Assembly: GCF_000744095.1 (NCBI RefSeq)
Contig: NZ_JQLI01000008.1
Coordinates: 1,674,001-1,738,000, forward strand
Direction: 5' to 3'
Source: Cupriavidus necator A5-1
GTDB lineage: Bacteria > Pseudomonadota > Gammaproteobacteria > Burkholderiales > Burkholderiaceae
DNA: 64,000 nucleotides
The notes beneath the pieces are model-generated. The model did no database searches, had not been told where the DNA came from, and saw only the letters and a program-made list of their open reading frames with translations. Positions within the stretch are counted from its first letter, which is position 1, and every line of letters begins with the position of its first letter. The position numbers were made by a program, and so were the translations under genes. Shown in pieces: positions 54,860-63,483 of the stretch.

Positions 54860-55261
54860 ATGAAGCACGTCTACACGGTTCTGATGCCCATCCGGTGGGG
54901 CGACATGGATGCCATGGGCCATGTCAACAACACCGTCTATTTCCAGTACCTGGAGCAGGCGCGCATCGAGTGGTTTGCATCGCTCGGCCGTGGCGGCAAG
55001 GATGCGCACGGGCAGGGCCCGGTGATCATCAACGCGCATATGACCTTCCTGCGGCAGCTGCGGTATCCGGGCGATATCGAATGCCGTGTGTATGCCGGGC
55101 AGCTCGGTCGCACCAGCTTCGAGACTCGCATGGAGATCCGCCGCACCGACCTGCCCGATGTGGTGTGGGCCGAGGGTGGCGCCAAGGTGGTGTGGTGTGA
55201 TTACGCCCTGGAGAAGTCGGTGCCGGTGCCGCCGGAGATTCGCGCGATCATCGAGGGCTGA
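54860..55261 (+). CDS. Hot-dog acyl-CoA thioesterase (4HBT type)
   Basis: 133 aa. The N-terminal IRWGDMDAMGHVNNTVYFQYLEQARIEWF carries the catalytic Asp in the DxMGHVNN motif. It hydrolyses an acyl-CoA or aryl-CoA thioester. It lies 61 bases after the DctP gene and may be read with the TRAP operon. Convergent with the PAS-LuxR gene. Confidence 0.9.
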   Translation: MKHVYTVLMPIRWGDMDAMGHVNNTVYFQYLEQARIEWFASLGRGGKDAHGQGPVIINAHMTFLRQLRYPGDIECRVYAGQLGRTSFETRMEIRRTDLPDVVWAEGGAKVVWCDYALEKSVPVPPEIRAIIEG

Positions 55262-55276
55262 CGCCCGCAGTGGGGT

Positions 55277-55822
55277 TCAGTGGTGGACCAGTCGCTGCAC
55301 CAGGTCGACCGAAGTGCTGGCCCCATACTTCTTCATCAGCCGCGCCCGGTAGATATCCACCGTGCGCGGGCTGATCGCCAGCAGCTTGCCGATCTGCTTG
55401 CTGGTCTTCCCCTCCACCAGCTGCGCCGCGATCTCGCGTTCGCGCGCCGTCAGCTCGGCCGTCACCTGGCGCTTCTGCGACAGGTCCTCGAAGGTCCAGA
55501 TCCCGGCGCCCAGCGGTTGCGCGCGGTCCAGGGCGCGGCCGGTGACGTGGCACCAGAACAGCTCGCCGCCGGCGCGCTTCATGATGCGCTCGTCCGAATA
55601 CATGCCGCGCTTGTTCATGATCGGCACGATGCGCGCGCCGGTGCGCTCGAATTCGTCGGCGGTGGGGTAGAGCACCTGGAACGACTGGCCCAGCAGCGCC
55701 TCGCGCGTGGTGCCAAAAATGCGGCAGACCTCCTCGTTGCAGTCTTCGATCACGCGCTCGCGTGACAGCACCAGGCCCACGGGGGCGAGCTGGAAAGCGG
55801 TCTGGTAGTCGATAGCGGGCAT
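55277..55822 (-). CDS. PAS-LuxR transcription regulator
   Basis: 181 aa. A PAS sensor domain (residues 5-115: [28 protein letters not shown]...) is followed by a LuxR/FixJ-type helix-turn-helix ([44 protein letters not shown]). There is no receiver domain. It is divergent from the CoA-transferase genes and its likely target is their promoter. A perfect TTACGTAA palindrome lies 15 bases upstream of its start (55837-55844). Orthologues next to scoAB are what I recall for C. necator. Confidence 0.88.
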   Translation of the reverse strand: MPAIDYQTAFQLAPVGLVLSRERVIEDCNEEVCRIFGTTREALLGQSFQVLYPTADEFERTGARIVPIMNKRGMYSDERIMKRAGGELFWCHVTGRALDRAQPLGAGIWTFEDLSQKRQVTAELTAREREIAAQLVEGKTSKQIGKLLAISPRTVDIYRARLMKKYGASTSVDLVQRLVHH

Positions 55823-55836
55823 CTGCTTATGTATTT

Positions 55837-55844
55837 TTACGTAA
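55837..55844. promoter_or_regulatory. TTACGTAA palindrome upstream of PAS-LuxR gene
   Basis: Eight-base perfect palindrome in an AT-rich island within otherwise GC-rich DNA. It could be the binding site of the PAS-LuxR protein or part of the -10 region on the minus strand. A TACAAT -10-like hexamer for the CoA-transferase genes is at 55916-55921. Confidence 0.35.
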
Positions 55845-56002
55845 TGGCGTAGCCGGCGGCGCTTGCGTATGCTGTCGGTCGGACGACAGTCGGCGCCCGC
55901 CGCCGATTGTACCGTTACAATTTCCCTGCGTCGCCCGCCGCACACCCTGCGGCAGGAAGAACGACAGCGGACCCCCGAGGAACTACCGTGGAAGGAGCGA
56001 AC

Positions 56003-56704
56003 ATGAACAAGGTCTACGCCAGCGCCGCAGAAGCGCTTGCAGGCGTCGTCCGCGACGGCCAGACAATCGCCGTTGGCGGTTTCGGCCTGTGCGGCATCCC
56101 CGAGGCGCTGATTGCCGCGCTGCGCGACAGCGGCGTCAAGCAGCTCACCTGCATCTCCAACAACGCCGGCGTCGACGGCTTCGGCCTTGGCCAGCTGCTG
56201 GCCACACGCCAGATCAGGAAGATGATCTCGTCCTACGTGGGCGAGAACAAGGAGTTCGAGCGCCAGTACCTGGCGGGCGAACTCGAGCTCGAATTCACCC
56301 CGCAGGGCACGCTGGCCGAGAAGCTGCGCGCCGGCGGCTCGGGCATTCCGGCCTTCTTCACCAAGACGGGCGTGGGCACCATCGTCGCCGAAGGCAAGGA
56401 AATCCGCGAATTCGACGGCGAGAAGTACGTGATGGAGCGTTCGCTGACCGCCGACGTGGCGCTGGTCAAGGCGTACAAGGCCGACAAGGCCGGCAACCTG
56501 GTGTTCCGCCGCACCGCGCGCAACTTCAACCCGATGTGCGCGATGGCGGGCAAGGTCACCATTGCCGAGGTCGAGCATATCGTCGAGACCGGCGAGCTGG
56601 ACCCGGACGAAATCCACCTGGCCGGCATCTTCGTGAAGCGCCTGGTGCTGAACACCAATCCCGAGAAACGCATCGAGCAGCGCACCGTGCGCGCGGCCAG
56701 CTAA
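56003..56704 (+). CDS. scoA: 3-oxoacid CoA-transferase subunit A
   Basis: 233 aa. Starts [37 protein letters not shown]. The GGFGLCGIP loop (residues 25-33) and [22 protein letters not shown] near 115 are typical of succinyl-CoA:3-ketoacid CoA-transferase A. With subunit B it moves CoA from succinyl-CoA to acetoacetate. The ATG follows GAAGGAG. Transferred carbon then enters central metabolism as acetyl-CoA. Confidence 0.93.
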   Translation: MNKVYASAAEALAGVVRDGQTIAVGGFGLCGIPEALIAALRDSGVKQLTCISNNAGVDGFGLGQLLATRQIRKMISSYVGENKEFERQYLAGELELEFTPQGTLAEKLRAGGSGIPAFFTKTGVGTIVAEGKEIREFDGEKYVMERSLTADVALVKAYKADKAGNLVFRRTARNFNPMCAMAGKVTIAEVEHIVETGELDPDEIHLAGIFVKRLVLNTNPEKRIEQRTVRAAS

Positions 56705-56715
56705 GGAGACCGATC

Positions 56716-57354
56716 ATGGCATGGACACGTGACGAAATGGCCGCGCGCGCCGCGACCGAGCTGCAGGACGGTTTCTACGTCAACCTGGGCATCGGCTTGC
56801 CGACGTTGGTGGCCAACTGGGTGCCGCAAGGCATGGAAGTGTGGCTGCAGTCGGAAAATGGCCTGCTGGGCATCGGCCCGTTCCCGACCGAGGATGAAGT
56901 CGACGCCGACATGATCAATGCCGGCAAGCAGACCGTGACGACGCTGCCGGGCTCGTCGATCTTCTCGTCGGCGGATTCCTTCGCGATGATTCGCGGCGGC
57001 CACATCGACCTGGCCATCCTGGGCGCGATGCAGGTCAGCGAGCAGGGCGACCTGGCCAACTGGATGATCCCGGGCAAGATGGTCAAGGGCATGGGCGGCG
57101 CGATGGACCTGGTGGCCGGCGTCGGCCGCGTGGTGGTGCTGATGGAACACACCGCCAAGAAGAAGGACGGCACCGAGGACATCAAGATCCTGAAGCAGTG
57201 CAACCTGCCGCTGACCGGCGTGGGCGTGGTCAACCGCATCATCACCGACCTGGGTGTGATCGACGTGACTGATGAGGGTCTGAAGCTGGTGGAAACCGCT
57301 CCGGGTGTCACCCGGGAGGAAATCCAGGCCAAGACGGGCGCGCCGCTGCTCTGA
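56716..57354 (+). CDS. scoB: 3-oxoacid CoA-transferase subunit B
   Basis: 212 aa. The catalytic glutamate is in the [10 protein letters not shown] motif near residue 47; [29 protein letters not shown] follows near 95. It begins 11 bases after subunit A and is followed by a strong terminator. The pair completes the acetoacetate-activating step for 3-hydroxybutyrate use. Confidence 0.95.
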   Translation: MAWTRDEMAARAATELQDGFYVNLGIGLPTLVANWVPQGMEVWLQSENGLLGIGPFPTEDEVDADMINAGKQTVTTLPGSSIFSSADSFAMIRGGHIDLAILGAMQVSEQGDLANWMIPGKMVKGMGGAMDLVAGVGRVVVLMEHTAKKKDGTEDIKILKQCNLPLTGVGVVNRIITDLGVIDVTDEGLKLVETAPGVTREEIQAKTGAPLL

Positions 57355-57381
57355 GCGACGTACCGACTGTAGCCTGCCAGA

Positions 57382-57414
57382 CCCCTGTGGCGCGATGCGT
57401 CGCAGGGGTTTTTT
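57382..57414 (+). terminator. Rho-independent terminator after scoAB
   Basis: CCCCTGTGGCG pairs with CGTCGCAGGGG (one G-T pair and one mismatch), followed by six T residues at 57409-57414. Confidence 0.8.
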
Positions 57415-57575
57415 CTTTGGTGGGCGGATCCCGGCACCTGCCCGCCCGGACTATGCCGGACGGGTGGCGATGATAGCTCTTCCGACGAATACCGCGGCGC
57501 CGCTGCGCTCACTATGCTGGCCGATTTCGGCAGGGCGTGGCCCGGCCATGGATGAAACCTTACGGAACGTGCGCG

Positions 57576-57959
57576 ATGCCGGCTTCCCCGAACCGATCCC
57601 TGCCACTGGTGTACGCCTGCTCCGGCTGCTCCAGCGTGGCGCAACTGGCCAATGCCTGCGCGGTGCGGCTCGACCGCAGCGGGCGTGCGGAAATGTCCTG
57701 TATCAGCGGCGTGGGCGGCGGCGTACCGGCGCTGACGCGCGTGGCGCAATCCGGGCGGCCGATCCTGGCGCTGGACGGCTGTCCGCTGGCTTGCGTTCAG
57801 GCCTGCCTGGCCGGTGTGGGCGTGGTGCCGGACCAGCACCTGGTGCTGAACCGGCTGGGCGCGGTCAAGCGCCAGCACGGCGAATGCACCGAGGGCGAAA
57901 CCGAGACGGTATGGCGGGAAGTGGAAGCGGCGCTGGCGAGCCTTGCCGGCGCGCAGTGA
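57576..57959 (+). CDS. DGC-domain putative zinc-binding protein
   Basis: 127 aa. Cysteines are arranged as YACSGCSSVAQLAN...DGCPLACVQACL, the DGC (DUF1847-like) pattern that gives the family its name. Function is unknown; metal binding is predicted. In-frame ATGs exist at 57537 and 57552. I chose 57576 because the domain begins soon after it, but the start is uncertain. Confidence 0.75.
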   Translation: MPASPNRSLPLVYACSGCSSVAQLANACAVRLDRSGRAEMSCISGVGGGVPALTRVAQSGRPILALDGCPLACVQACLAGVGVVPDQHLVLNRLGAVKRQHGECTEGETETVWREVEAALASLAGAQ

Positions 57960-57962
57960 TGG

Positions 57963-57986
57963 CCGGATGCGCCGTGGCGCACCCGG
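57963..57986. terminator. Hairpin between convergent DGC and DUF411 genes
   Basis: CCGG-a-TGCGCC and GGCGCA-c-CCGG pair around a 2-base centre. GC-rich without T-run. Confidence 0.4.
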
Positions 57987-57998
57987 CAAGGCAGGCCG

Positions 57999-58487
57999 TC
58001 AGGCGGCCGGCTTGTTGTAGCTGGCAAACACCGAGGCGGCGCCGTCAGCCTTGACTAGCAGCACGTCGAACGGGTCCTTGTGCGGGCCCTGTTCCATGCC
58101 CGGCGAGCCCACCGGCATGCCCGGCACCGCCAGCCCGACCGCCTTGGGCTTTGCCGCCAGCAGCTTGCGGATATCCGCCGCAGGCACGTGCCCCTCGATC
58201 GCATAGCCGCCGATATACCCGGTATGGCACGAGCCGAAACGCTCCGGCATGCCGAAGCGCTTGCGGTAGACGCCGGTATCCTCGACGTCATGCACGGTCA
58301 CGGTGAAACCATTGGTGCGCAGGTGCTTGACCCAGTCTTCGCAGCAGCCGCACAGCGGGCTTTTGTAGACGTCGATGGCCAGGGGCTTGGCCTGGGCGAA
58401 CGCATCGGCCACGGGCCCCAGCACGCCCACGGCGAGCGTGCCGAGCGCCAGCGCACCGAGGGTGCCGAGGAAGCGTCGTCGTTGCAT
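57999..58487 (-). CDS. DUF411-family exported metal-binding protein
   Basis: 162 aa. The N-terminus MQRRRFLGTLGALALGTLAVG is a Tat-like signal. The mature part has the DUF411 motifs SPLCGCCEDWVKHLRTNGF near residue 50 and FGSCHTGYIGGYAIEGHVPA near 88. The CGCC and CHT cysteines are proposed copper ligands. Only 10 bases separate it from the upstream dehydrogenase gene, so they may be co-transcribed. Confidence 0.88.
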   Translation of the reverse strand: MQRRRFLGTLGALALGTLAVGVLGPVADAFAQAKPLAIDVYKSPLCGCCEDWVKHLRTNGFTVTVHDVEDTGVYRKRFGMPERFGSCHTGYIGGYAIEGHVPAADIRKLLAAKPKAVGLAVPGMPVGSPGMEQGPHKDPFDVLLVKADGAASVFASYNKPAA

Positions 58488-58497
58488 CCGCCGCTCC

Positions 58498-59274
58498 TTA
58501 CTGCGCCACCCAGCCGCCGTCCATGTTCCAGATCGCACCGCGCACCTGACGTGCCGCTTCGGACGACAGGAACACGGCCAGCGCACCCAGCTCATCGGGC
58601 GTGACGAACTGGCCCGAGGGCTGCTTCTCCAGCACCAGCTCGCGCTTGGCCTGCTCGACCGGGATGCCTTCCTTCTGCGCGCGCGCTTCCACCTGCTTCT
58701 GCACCAGCGGCGTCAGCACCCAGCCCGGGCAGATCGCGTTGGCGGTCACGCCGGTCTGCGCGGTTTCCAGCGCGGTGACCTTGGTAAAGCCGACGATGCC
58801 GTGCTTGGCCGCCACGTAGGCCGACTTGTTCGCCGAGGCCACCAGCCCGTGCGTGGAAGCGACGTTGATGATGCGGCCCCAGTTCTTCTGCTTCATGCCG
58901 GGCAGCACCAGGCGGGTGGTGTGGAAGGCCGAGGTCAGGTTGATGGCGATGATCGCGTCCCAGCGCTCGGGCGGGAACTCCTCGATGCAGGCCACATGCT
59001 GGATGCCGGCGTTGTTGACCAGGATATCGGCGCCGCCGAAGTCGGACTCGGCGTAGTGCATCATGTCCTCGATCTCGGCCGCCTTGCTCATGTCCGCAGC
59101 GTGGTAGCCGACCCGGATGCCGTGGCCGGCCTGCGCGATCTCGTTCTTTGCGGCGTCCGCGTCACCAAAGCCGTTGACGATGATGTTGGCGCCCTGGGCC
59201 GCCAGCGCCTTCGCGATGCCGAGCCCGATGCCGCTGGTCGAGCCAGTCACCAGTGCGGTCTTGCCGTTGAGCAT
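58498..59274 (-). CDS. D-3-hydroxybutyrate dehydrogenase
   Basis: 258 aa SDR. TGSTSGIGLGIAKALA near residue 9, NNAGIQHVACIEEFPPERWDAIIAINL near 89, STHGLVASANKSAYVAAKHG with the catalytic Tyr near 155. The GWVLTPLVQKQVEARA region is specific for Bdh enzymes. It oxidises 3-hydroxybutyrate to acetoacetate with NAD. With the CoA-transferase upstream and the hydrolase divergent from it, this forms a PHB-monomer utilisation set. Confidence 0.92.
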   Translation of the reverse strand: MLNGKTALVTGSTSGIGLGIAKALAAQGANIIVNGFGDADAAKNEIAQAGHGIRVGYHAADMSKAAEIEDMMHYAESDFGGADILVNNAGIQHVACIEEFPPERWDAIIAINLTSAFHTTRLVLPGMKQKNWGRIINVASTHGLVASANKSAYVAAKHGIVGFTKVTALETAQTGVTANAICPGWVLTPLVQKQVEARAQKEGIPVEQAKRELVLEKQPSGQFVTPDELGALAVFLSSEAARQVRGAIWNMDGGWVAQ

Positions 59275-59482
59275 GTAAGCCTCCGTCGAGAGAGAATGGG
59301 ATGCCACGGTAGGGGTGCCACAGTGAGGGCGGACCGCGCCGTGGCGGTGCGCGGCAGCGTGTGCGGTGGTGCAGACACTGCGCTGTGGCATTGTACTCGC
59401 TGCGGCGTACAATCCAGCTTTGCTCAACCTCCGGCGGCGCCGCTTTTTCGCGGTGAGCGGTCCGGTTTGTCAGGGAGTCCAG

Positions 59483-60367
59483 ATGTCTGCCAGTCCGCGC
59501 CTCGGTTTTGTCCAGTGCATCAGCCCGGCGGGCCTGCACCGCATGGCCTACCACGAGTGGGGCGACCCCGCCAACCCGCGCGTGCTGATGTGCGTACACG
59601 GGCTGACCCGCACCGGCCGCGACTTCGACAGCGTCGCCAGTGCGCTGTGCGGCGACTACCGCGTGGTCTGCCCCGATGTGGCGGGCCGCGGACGCTCGGA
59701 ATGGCTGGCCGATCCCAACGGCTACGTGGTGCCGCAGTACGTATCCGACATGGTTACGCTGATCGCGCGGCTCAACGTGGAGCAGGTGGACTGGTTCGGC
59801 ACCTCGATGGGTGGCCTGATCGGCATGGGGCTGGCCGGGCTGCCGAAGTCGCCGGTGCGCAAGCTGCTGCTCAACGACGTGGGCCCGAAGCTGGCGCCCT
59901 CGGCGGTGGAGCGGATTGGCGCTTACCTGGGCCTGCCGGTGCGCTTCAAGACCTTCGAGGAAGGGCTGGCCTACCTTCAGACCATCAGCGCCTCGTTCGG
60001 TCGCCATACGCCCGAGCAGTGGCGCGAACTGAACGCTGCCATCCTGAAGCCGGTGCAGGGCGCCGAAGGCCTGGAATGGGGCTTGCATTACGATCCGCAG
60101 CTTGCCACGCCGTTTCGCAAGTCCACCCCGGAGCTCCTTGCTCTGGGTGAGGCCGCGCTGTGGCGCGGCTTCGAGGCCATCGAAGGGCCGGTGCTGGTGG
60201 TGCGCGGGGCGCAGTCGGACCTGCTGCTGCGCGAGACCGTGGCCGAGATGGTGGCACGCGGCAAGCATGTGAGTTCGGTGGAAGTGCCCGACGTGGGCCA
60301 TGCGCCGACCTTTGTCGATCCGACGCAGATCGCCATCGCCCGCCAGTTCTTTGTCGGGGGCGCTTGA
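59483..60367 (+). CDS. Alpha/beta hydrolase, probable 3-hydroxybutyrate-oligomer hydrolase
   Basis: 294 aa. LMCVHGLTRTGRDFDSVASAL near residue 36, the nucleophile in FGTSMGGLIGMGLAGLP near 112 and His in VPDVGHAPTFVDP near 272. No signal peptide, hence cytosolic. In C. necator H16 the PhaY2 oligomer hydrolase is, as I recall, encoded divergently from a Bdh gene just as here. On that synteny I call it PhaY-like; the fold alone would not say so. Confidence 0.75.
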   Translation: MSASPRLGFVQCISPAGLHRMAYHEWGDPANPRVLMCVHGLTRTGRDFDSVASALCGDYRVVCPDVAGRGRSEWLADPNGYVVPQYVSDMVTLIARLNVEQVDWFGTSMGGLIGMGLAGLPKSPVRKLLLNDVGPKLAPSAVERIGAYLGLPVRFKTFEEGLAYLQTISASFGRHTPEQWRELNAAILKPVQGAEGLEWGLHYDPQLATPFRKSTPELLALGEAALWRGFEAIEGPVLVVRGAQSDLLLRETVAEMVARGKHVSSVEVPDVGHAPTFVDPTQIAIARQFFVGGA

Positions 60368-60412
60368 GCGTATCGTGCAGCGGACTATTTTTTTACCCCT
60401 TAACGCATTGTC

Positions 60413-60775
60413 ATGAGTAACCAAGAACTGAAGCGCGCCCACGTGGGCAAGCGGTTGTCCGAATACGCGGTCTACAACGGCGTGGTCTACCTGGCCGGGC
60501 AGGTGCCCGAGGTCGAGCCCAAGGCCGATATCCGCGGCCAGACGCGCGAGGTGCTCGGCCATATCGACCGCCTGCTGGCCGAGGCCGGCAGCGACAAGAC
60601 CCGCATCCTGTCATGCCAGATCTTCCTCACCAACGTCGACCTGATCGGCGAGATGAACGAGGTCTGGGACGCCTGGGTGCCCCAGGGCAATACGCCCCCG
60701 CGCGCCACCGTCGAAGCCCGCCTGGCCAATCCCGAGTACCTGATCGAAGTGGTGGTGACCGCTGCGCTCAACTGA
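60413..60775 (+). CDS. ridA: RidA/YjgF-family imine deaminase
   Basis: 120 aa. NGVVYLAGQVPEV near residue 22, the Arg of the active site in PRATVEARLANPEYLIEVVVTA near 100. It hydrolyses reactive enamine/imine intermediates from PLP enzymes to ketoacids and ammonia. It is 46 bases after the hydrolase gene and 16 before relA, so probably part of one run of plus-strand genes. Confidence 0.88.
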   Translation: MSNQELKRAHVGKRLSEYAVYNGVVYLAGQVPEVEPKADIRGQTREVLGHIDRLLAEAGSDKTRILSCQIFLTNVDLIGEMNEVWDAWVPQGNTPPRATVEARLANPEYLIEVVVTAALN

Positions 60776-60790
60776 TGCAGGCGTAGTGAC

Positions 60791-63016
60791 ATGGTGACGT
60801 CCACCGACCTGACCGCGCGGGTCGCGGGCATCCCGGATGCCGAGCTGGTCGAACGCGCGCTGGCTTATGTGCGCGAGCACGGCGCCGAGGTAGCGCTGCC
60901 CACCGGAGAGAGCGTGCTGTCGCATGCGCAAGGCATGCTGCGCATCCTCGACGGCCTGCGCGTCGACGATGCCGCGCGCGCCGCTGCCTGCCTGTTCGGG
61001 CTGGCGGCATTCGTGCCCGATACCGAGGCCGATATCGCGCCGCGCTTCGGCGACGAAGTCGCGCGGCTGGTCAACGGCGTACGGCAACTGCTGCGCATCG
61101 GCGCCATTGCGGGCAGCCGATCCGATGCCGAGCCGGCCACGCAGTCCAAGAACGAGGCGCAGGCACGCCACGAGCAAGTCGAGGCGCTGCGCAAGATGCT
61201 GCTGGCGTTTGCGCAGGACATCCGCGTGGTGCTGGTGCGCCTGGCCTCGCGGCTGCAGACGCTGCGCTGGATGGCCGAGACCAAGCAGGCGCCCCAGCCC
61301 GGCGTGGCGCGCGAAACGCTCGACATCTACGCGCCGCTGGCCAACCGCCTCGGCATCTGGCAGATGAAGTGGGAGCTGGAGGATCTGGCGTTCCGCTTCG
61401 AGCAGCCCGATACCTACAAGCGCATCGCCAAGCTGCTGGACGAAAAGCGCATCGAGCGCGAGGGCTATATCGCCAGCGCCATCGCGCGGCTGCAGTCCGA
61501 GCTGGCCACCGCCGGCATCCGCGCCGAGGTGAGCGGGCGGCCCAAGCACATCTACAGCATCTGGAAGAAGATGCGCGGCAAGGAGCTGGATTTTGCCGAT
61601 CTGTACGATGTGCGCGCCTTCCGCGTGATCGTCGACGATATCAAGGACTGCTACACGGTGCTGGGTATCGTCCACCATATCTGGCAGCCGATCCCGCGCG
61701 AGTTCGACGACTACATCTCGCGGCCCAAGGCCAACGGCTACAAGTCGCTGCACACGGTGGTGATCGGCGATGATGGCCGCGCCTTCGAGGTGCAGATCCG
61801 CACGCACGAGATGCACCACTTCGCCGAATACGGCGTGGCGGCGCACTGGCGCTACAAGGAGGCGGGCAACCGCGGCTACGCCGGGCAGTTCTCCGCCAGC
61901 GAGCGCTATGACGAGAAGATCGCCTGGCTGCGCCAGCTGCTGGCCTGGAAGGACGACGCCGACCACAGCGTGGCGCACGACGAGTGGGAGCAGATCAAGC
62001 ACGCCGCGATCGACGACCATATCTACGTGCTGACGCCGCAGGCGCGCGTGGTGGCGCTGCCGCAGGGCGCGACGCCGCTGGACTTTGCCTACTACCTGCA
62101 CAGCGACCTGGGCCACCGTTGCCGCGGCGCGCGCGTGGACGGCACCATGGTGCCGCTGAACACGACCCTGAAGAACGGCCAGACCGTCGAGATCATCGCG
62201 GTCAAGCAGGGCGGGCCGTCGCGCGACTGGCTCAATGCCGAGCTCGGCTACCTCGCCAGCAGCCGCGCGCGGGCCAAGGTGCGGGCCTGGTTCAACGCGC
62301 TCGATTCGCAGGAAACCATCGCGCAGGGCCGCGCGCTGATCGATAAGACGCTGCAGCGCGAAGGCAAGACCGCGGTCAAGCTGGAAGACCTGGCTACGCG
62401 GCTGGGCTTCAAGACGCCGGACGATCTGTTCGCCGCGGTGGCCAAGGACGAGTTCAGCCTGCGCCACGTCGAGCACGCGCTGCGCCACCCGGAAGGGGAA
62501 GTGCAGGCGCCGCTCAGCGAGGAAGACGCCGTCACCAAGAAGAGCCGCGCCACCAGCGTGGCGCGCGGCGCCAAGAGCGGCGTGCTGGTGGTGGGCGTGG
62601 ATTCGCTGATGACGCAGATGTCGCGCTGCTGCAAGCCGGCGCCGCCAGATGACATTGTCGGCTTCGTCACGCGCGGGCGCGGCGTGTCGATCCATCGGCG
62701 CAACTGCCATACCTTCCAGCAGCTGTCGGCGCGCGCGCCGGAGCGGGTGATCCAGACCGAGTGGGGCAAGAAGAGCCACGCCGCGGTGTATCCGGTCGAC
62801 ATCCATGTCGAGGCCATCGACCGGCAGGGGCTGCTGCGCGATATCTCGGAAGTGCTGTCGCGCGAGAAGATCAACGTGACCGGCGTGAAGACGCTCTCCA
62901 GCAAGGGCGTGGCGCGCATGCAGTTCACCGCCGAAGTGTCCGAGGCTACGCAACTGCAGCGCGCGCTTCAGTTGATCGAGGATGTGCAGGGGGTGTTGCA
63001 GGCAAAAAGAAAGTGA
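60791..63016 (+). CDS. relA: GTP pyrophosphokinase RelA
   Basis: 741 aa. The N-terminal hydrolase-like domain lacks the HD signature: the site reads CLFGLAAFVPDTEADIA near residue 78, as in synthesis-only RelA. The synthetase domain has RPKHIYSIWKKMRGK near 250 and SRPKANGYKSLHTVV near 310. A TGS domain (YVLTPQARVVALPQGATPLDFAYYLH), a zinc-finger-like CCKP and a C-terminal ACT domain (VEAIDRQGLLRDISEVLSREKINV) follow. It makes (p)ppGpp on starved ribosomes. Confidence 0.96.
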   Translation: MVTSTDLTARVAGIPDAELVERALAYVREHGAEVALPTGESVLSHAQGMLRILDGLRVDDAARAAACLFGLAAFVPDTEADIAPRFGDEVARLVNGVRQLLRIGAIAGSRSDAEPATQSKNEAQARHEQVEALRKMLLAFAQDIRVVLVRLASRLQTLRWMAETKQAPQPGVARETLDIYAPLANRLGIWQMKWELEDLAFRFEQPDTYKRIAKLLDEKRIEREGYIASAIARLQSELATAGIRAEVSGRPKHIYSIWKKMRGKELDFADLYDVRAFRVIVDDIKDCYTVLGIVHHIWQPIPREFDDYISRPKANGYKSLHTVVIGDDGRAFEVQIRTHEMHHFAEYGVAAHWRYKEAGNRGYAGQFSASERYDEKIAWLRQLLAWKDDADHSVAHDEWEQIKHAAIDDHIYVLTPQARVVALPQGATPLDFAYYLHSDLGHRCRGARVDGTMVPLNTTLKNGQTVEIIAVKQGGPSRDWLNAELGYLASSRARAKVRAWFNALDSQETIAQGRALIDKTLQREGKTAVKLEDLATRLGFKTPDDLFAAVAKDEFSLRHVEHALRHPEGEVQAPLSEEDAVTKKSRATSVARGAKSGVLVVGVDSLMTQMSRCCKPAPPDDIVGFVTRGRGVSIHRRNCHTFQQLSARAPERVIQTEWGKKSHAAVYPVDIHVEAIDRQGLLRDISEVLSREKINVTGVKTLSSKGVARMQFTAEVSEATQLQRALQLIEDVQGVLQAKRK

Positions 63017-63025
63017 TGCTATACT
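62996..63025 (+). promoter_or_regulatory. Promoter candidate of tRNA-Val
   Basis: TTGCAG at about 62996-63001, 18 bases, TATACT (63020-63025), 12 bases before the tRNA. It lies at the very end of relA. Confidence 0.5.
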
Positions 63026-63037
63026 TGCTGCTTCGCT

Positions 63038-63114
63038 AGGCTCGTAGCTCAGCTGGTTAGAGCACCACCTTGACATGGTGGGGGTCGTTGGTTCGAGTCC
63101 AATCGAGCCTACCA
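63038..63114 (+). tRNA. tRNA-Val (anticodon GAC)
   Basis: 77 bases including encoded CCA. The acceptor stem AGGCTCG/CGAGCCT is followed by the discriminator A. D arm GCTC/GAGC, anticodon stem CCACC/GGTGG with loop TTGACAT (anticodon GAC at 63072-63074), and T arm GTTGG/CCAAT with one G-T pair and loop TTCGAGT. No terminator lies before the downstream thr leader, so read-through into it is possible. Confidence 0.97.
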
Positions 63115-63185
63115 ACGAATTGCAGTAAGCAGTAAAAAGAAGTGCAGCAAGTCCGATTCAACCCCATACGGAACGGAAGGGCATC

Positions 63186-63230
63186 ATGGTTATGACACCG
63201 CGAACTACTACCGCTGGCAAGCGACAGTAG
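63186..63230 (+). CDS. Threonine-rich leader peptide of thrS
   Basis: 14 codons: MVMTPRTTTAGKRQ. Four are Thr (ACA, ACT, ACT, ACC), three of them consecutive at 63204-63212. A strong ribosome site GGAAGG (63175-63180) lies 5 bases before the ATG. A T-rich intrinsic terminator follows 45 bases after the stop, and the next gene is threonyl-tRNA synthetase. This is the layout of a ribosome-mediated attenuator that senses charged tRNA-Thr. I have not seen it described for this genus. Confidence 0.75.
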   Translation: MVMTPRTTTAGKRQ

Positions 63231-63246
63231 TCGAGGTGCGCCTTCG

Positions 63247-63302
63247 ACCCGGTTGGATCGGGTTTGACAAAGAGAAACGCGGCCTTGGCCGCGTTTTTTT
63301 TC
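63247..63302 (+). terminator. Attenuator: terminator with alternative pairings upstream of thrS
   Basis: Terminator stem AACGCGGCC (63276-63284) with GGCCGCGTT (63287-63295), followed by nine T residues (63294-63302). Upstream, CGGGTTT (63259-63265) can pair with AAACGCG (63275-63281, one mismatch), which would block the terminator. The same CGGGT can also pair with ACCCG (63247-63251). These mutually exclusive pairings look like antiterminator and anti-antiterminator. Their energetics were not calculated. Confidence 0.7.
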
Positions 63303-63483
63303 GTCTGTCGCCTGTCAGCTCCCTGATAAGCTGCCGGCTTTCGCGCAACGCGAGGCAAGGCCGCAAAGAACAATCGCCGGATCGCGCGCAAACAAATCAG
63401 CACGCGGGCCGGTGCCACAAGATGCAGTTTGATCCGCCCAAGCGAAACGCAAGTCGCCGCCGGCGGAGTCCTGGAGAGTCGAA

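Noticed and set aside
60611-63115. 834-codon frame opposite relA
   Set aside because: Shadow frame; relA on the plus strand has all expected domains and the frame even runs into the tRNA.
63023-63152. Perfect 9-base inverted repeat ACTTGCTGC / GCAGCAAGT bracketing tRNA-Val
   Set aside because: The left arm overlaps the presumed -10 and lies upstream of the transcription start, so it would not be in the RNA; probably chance.
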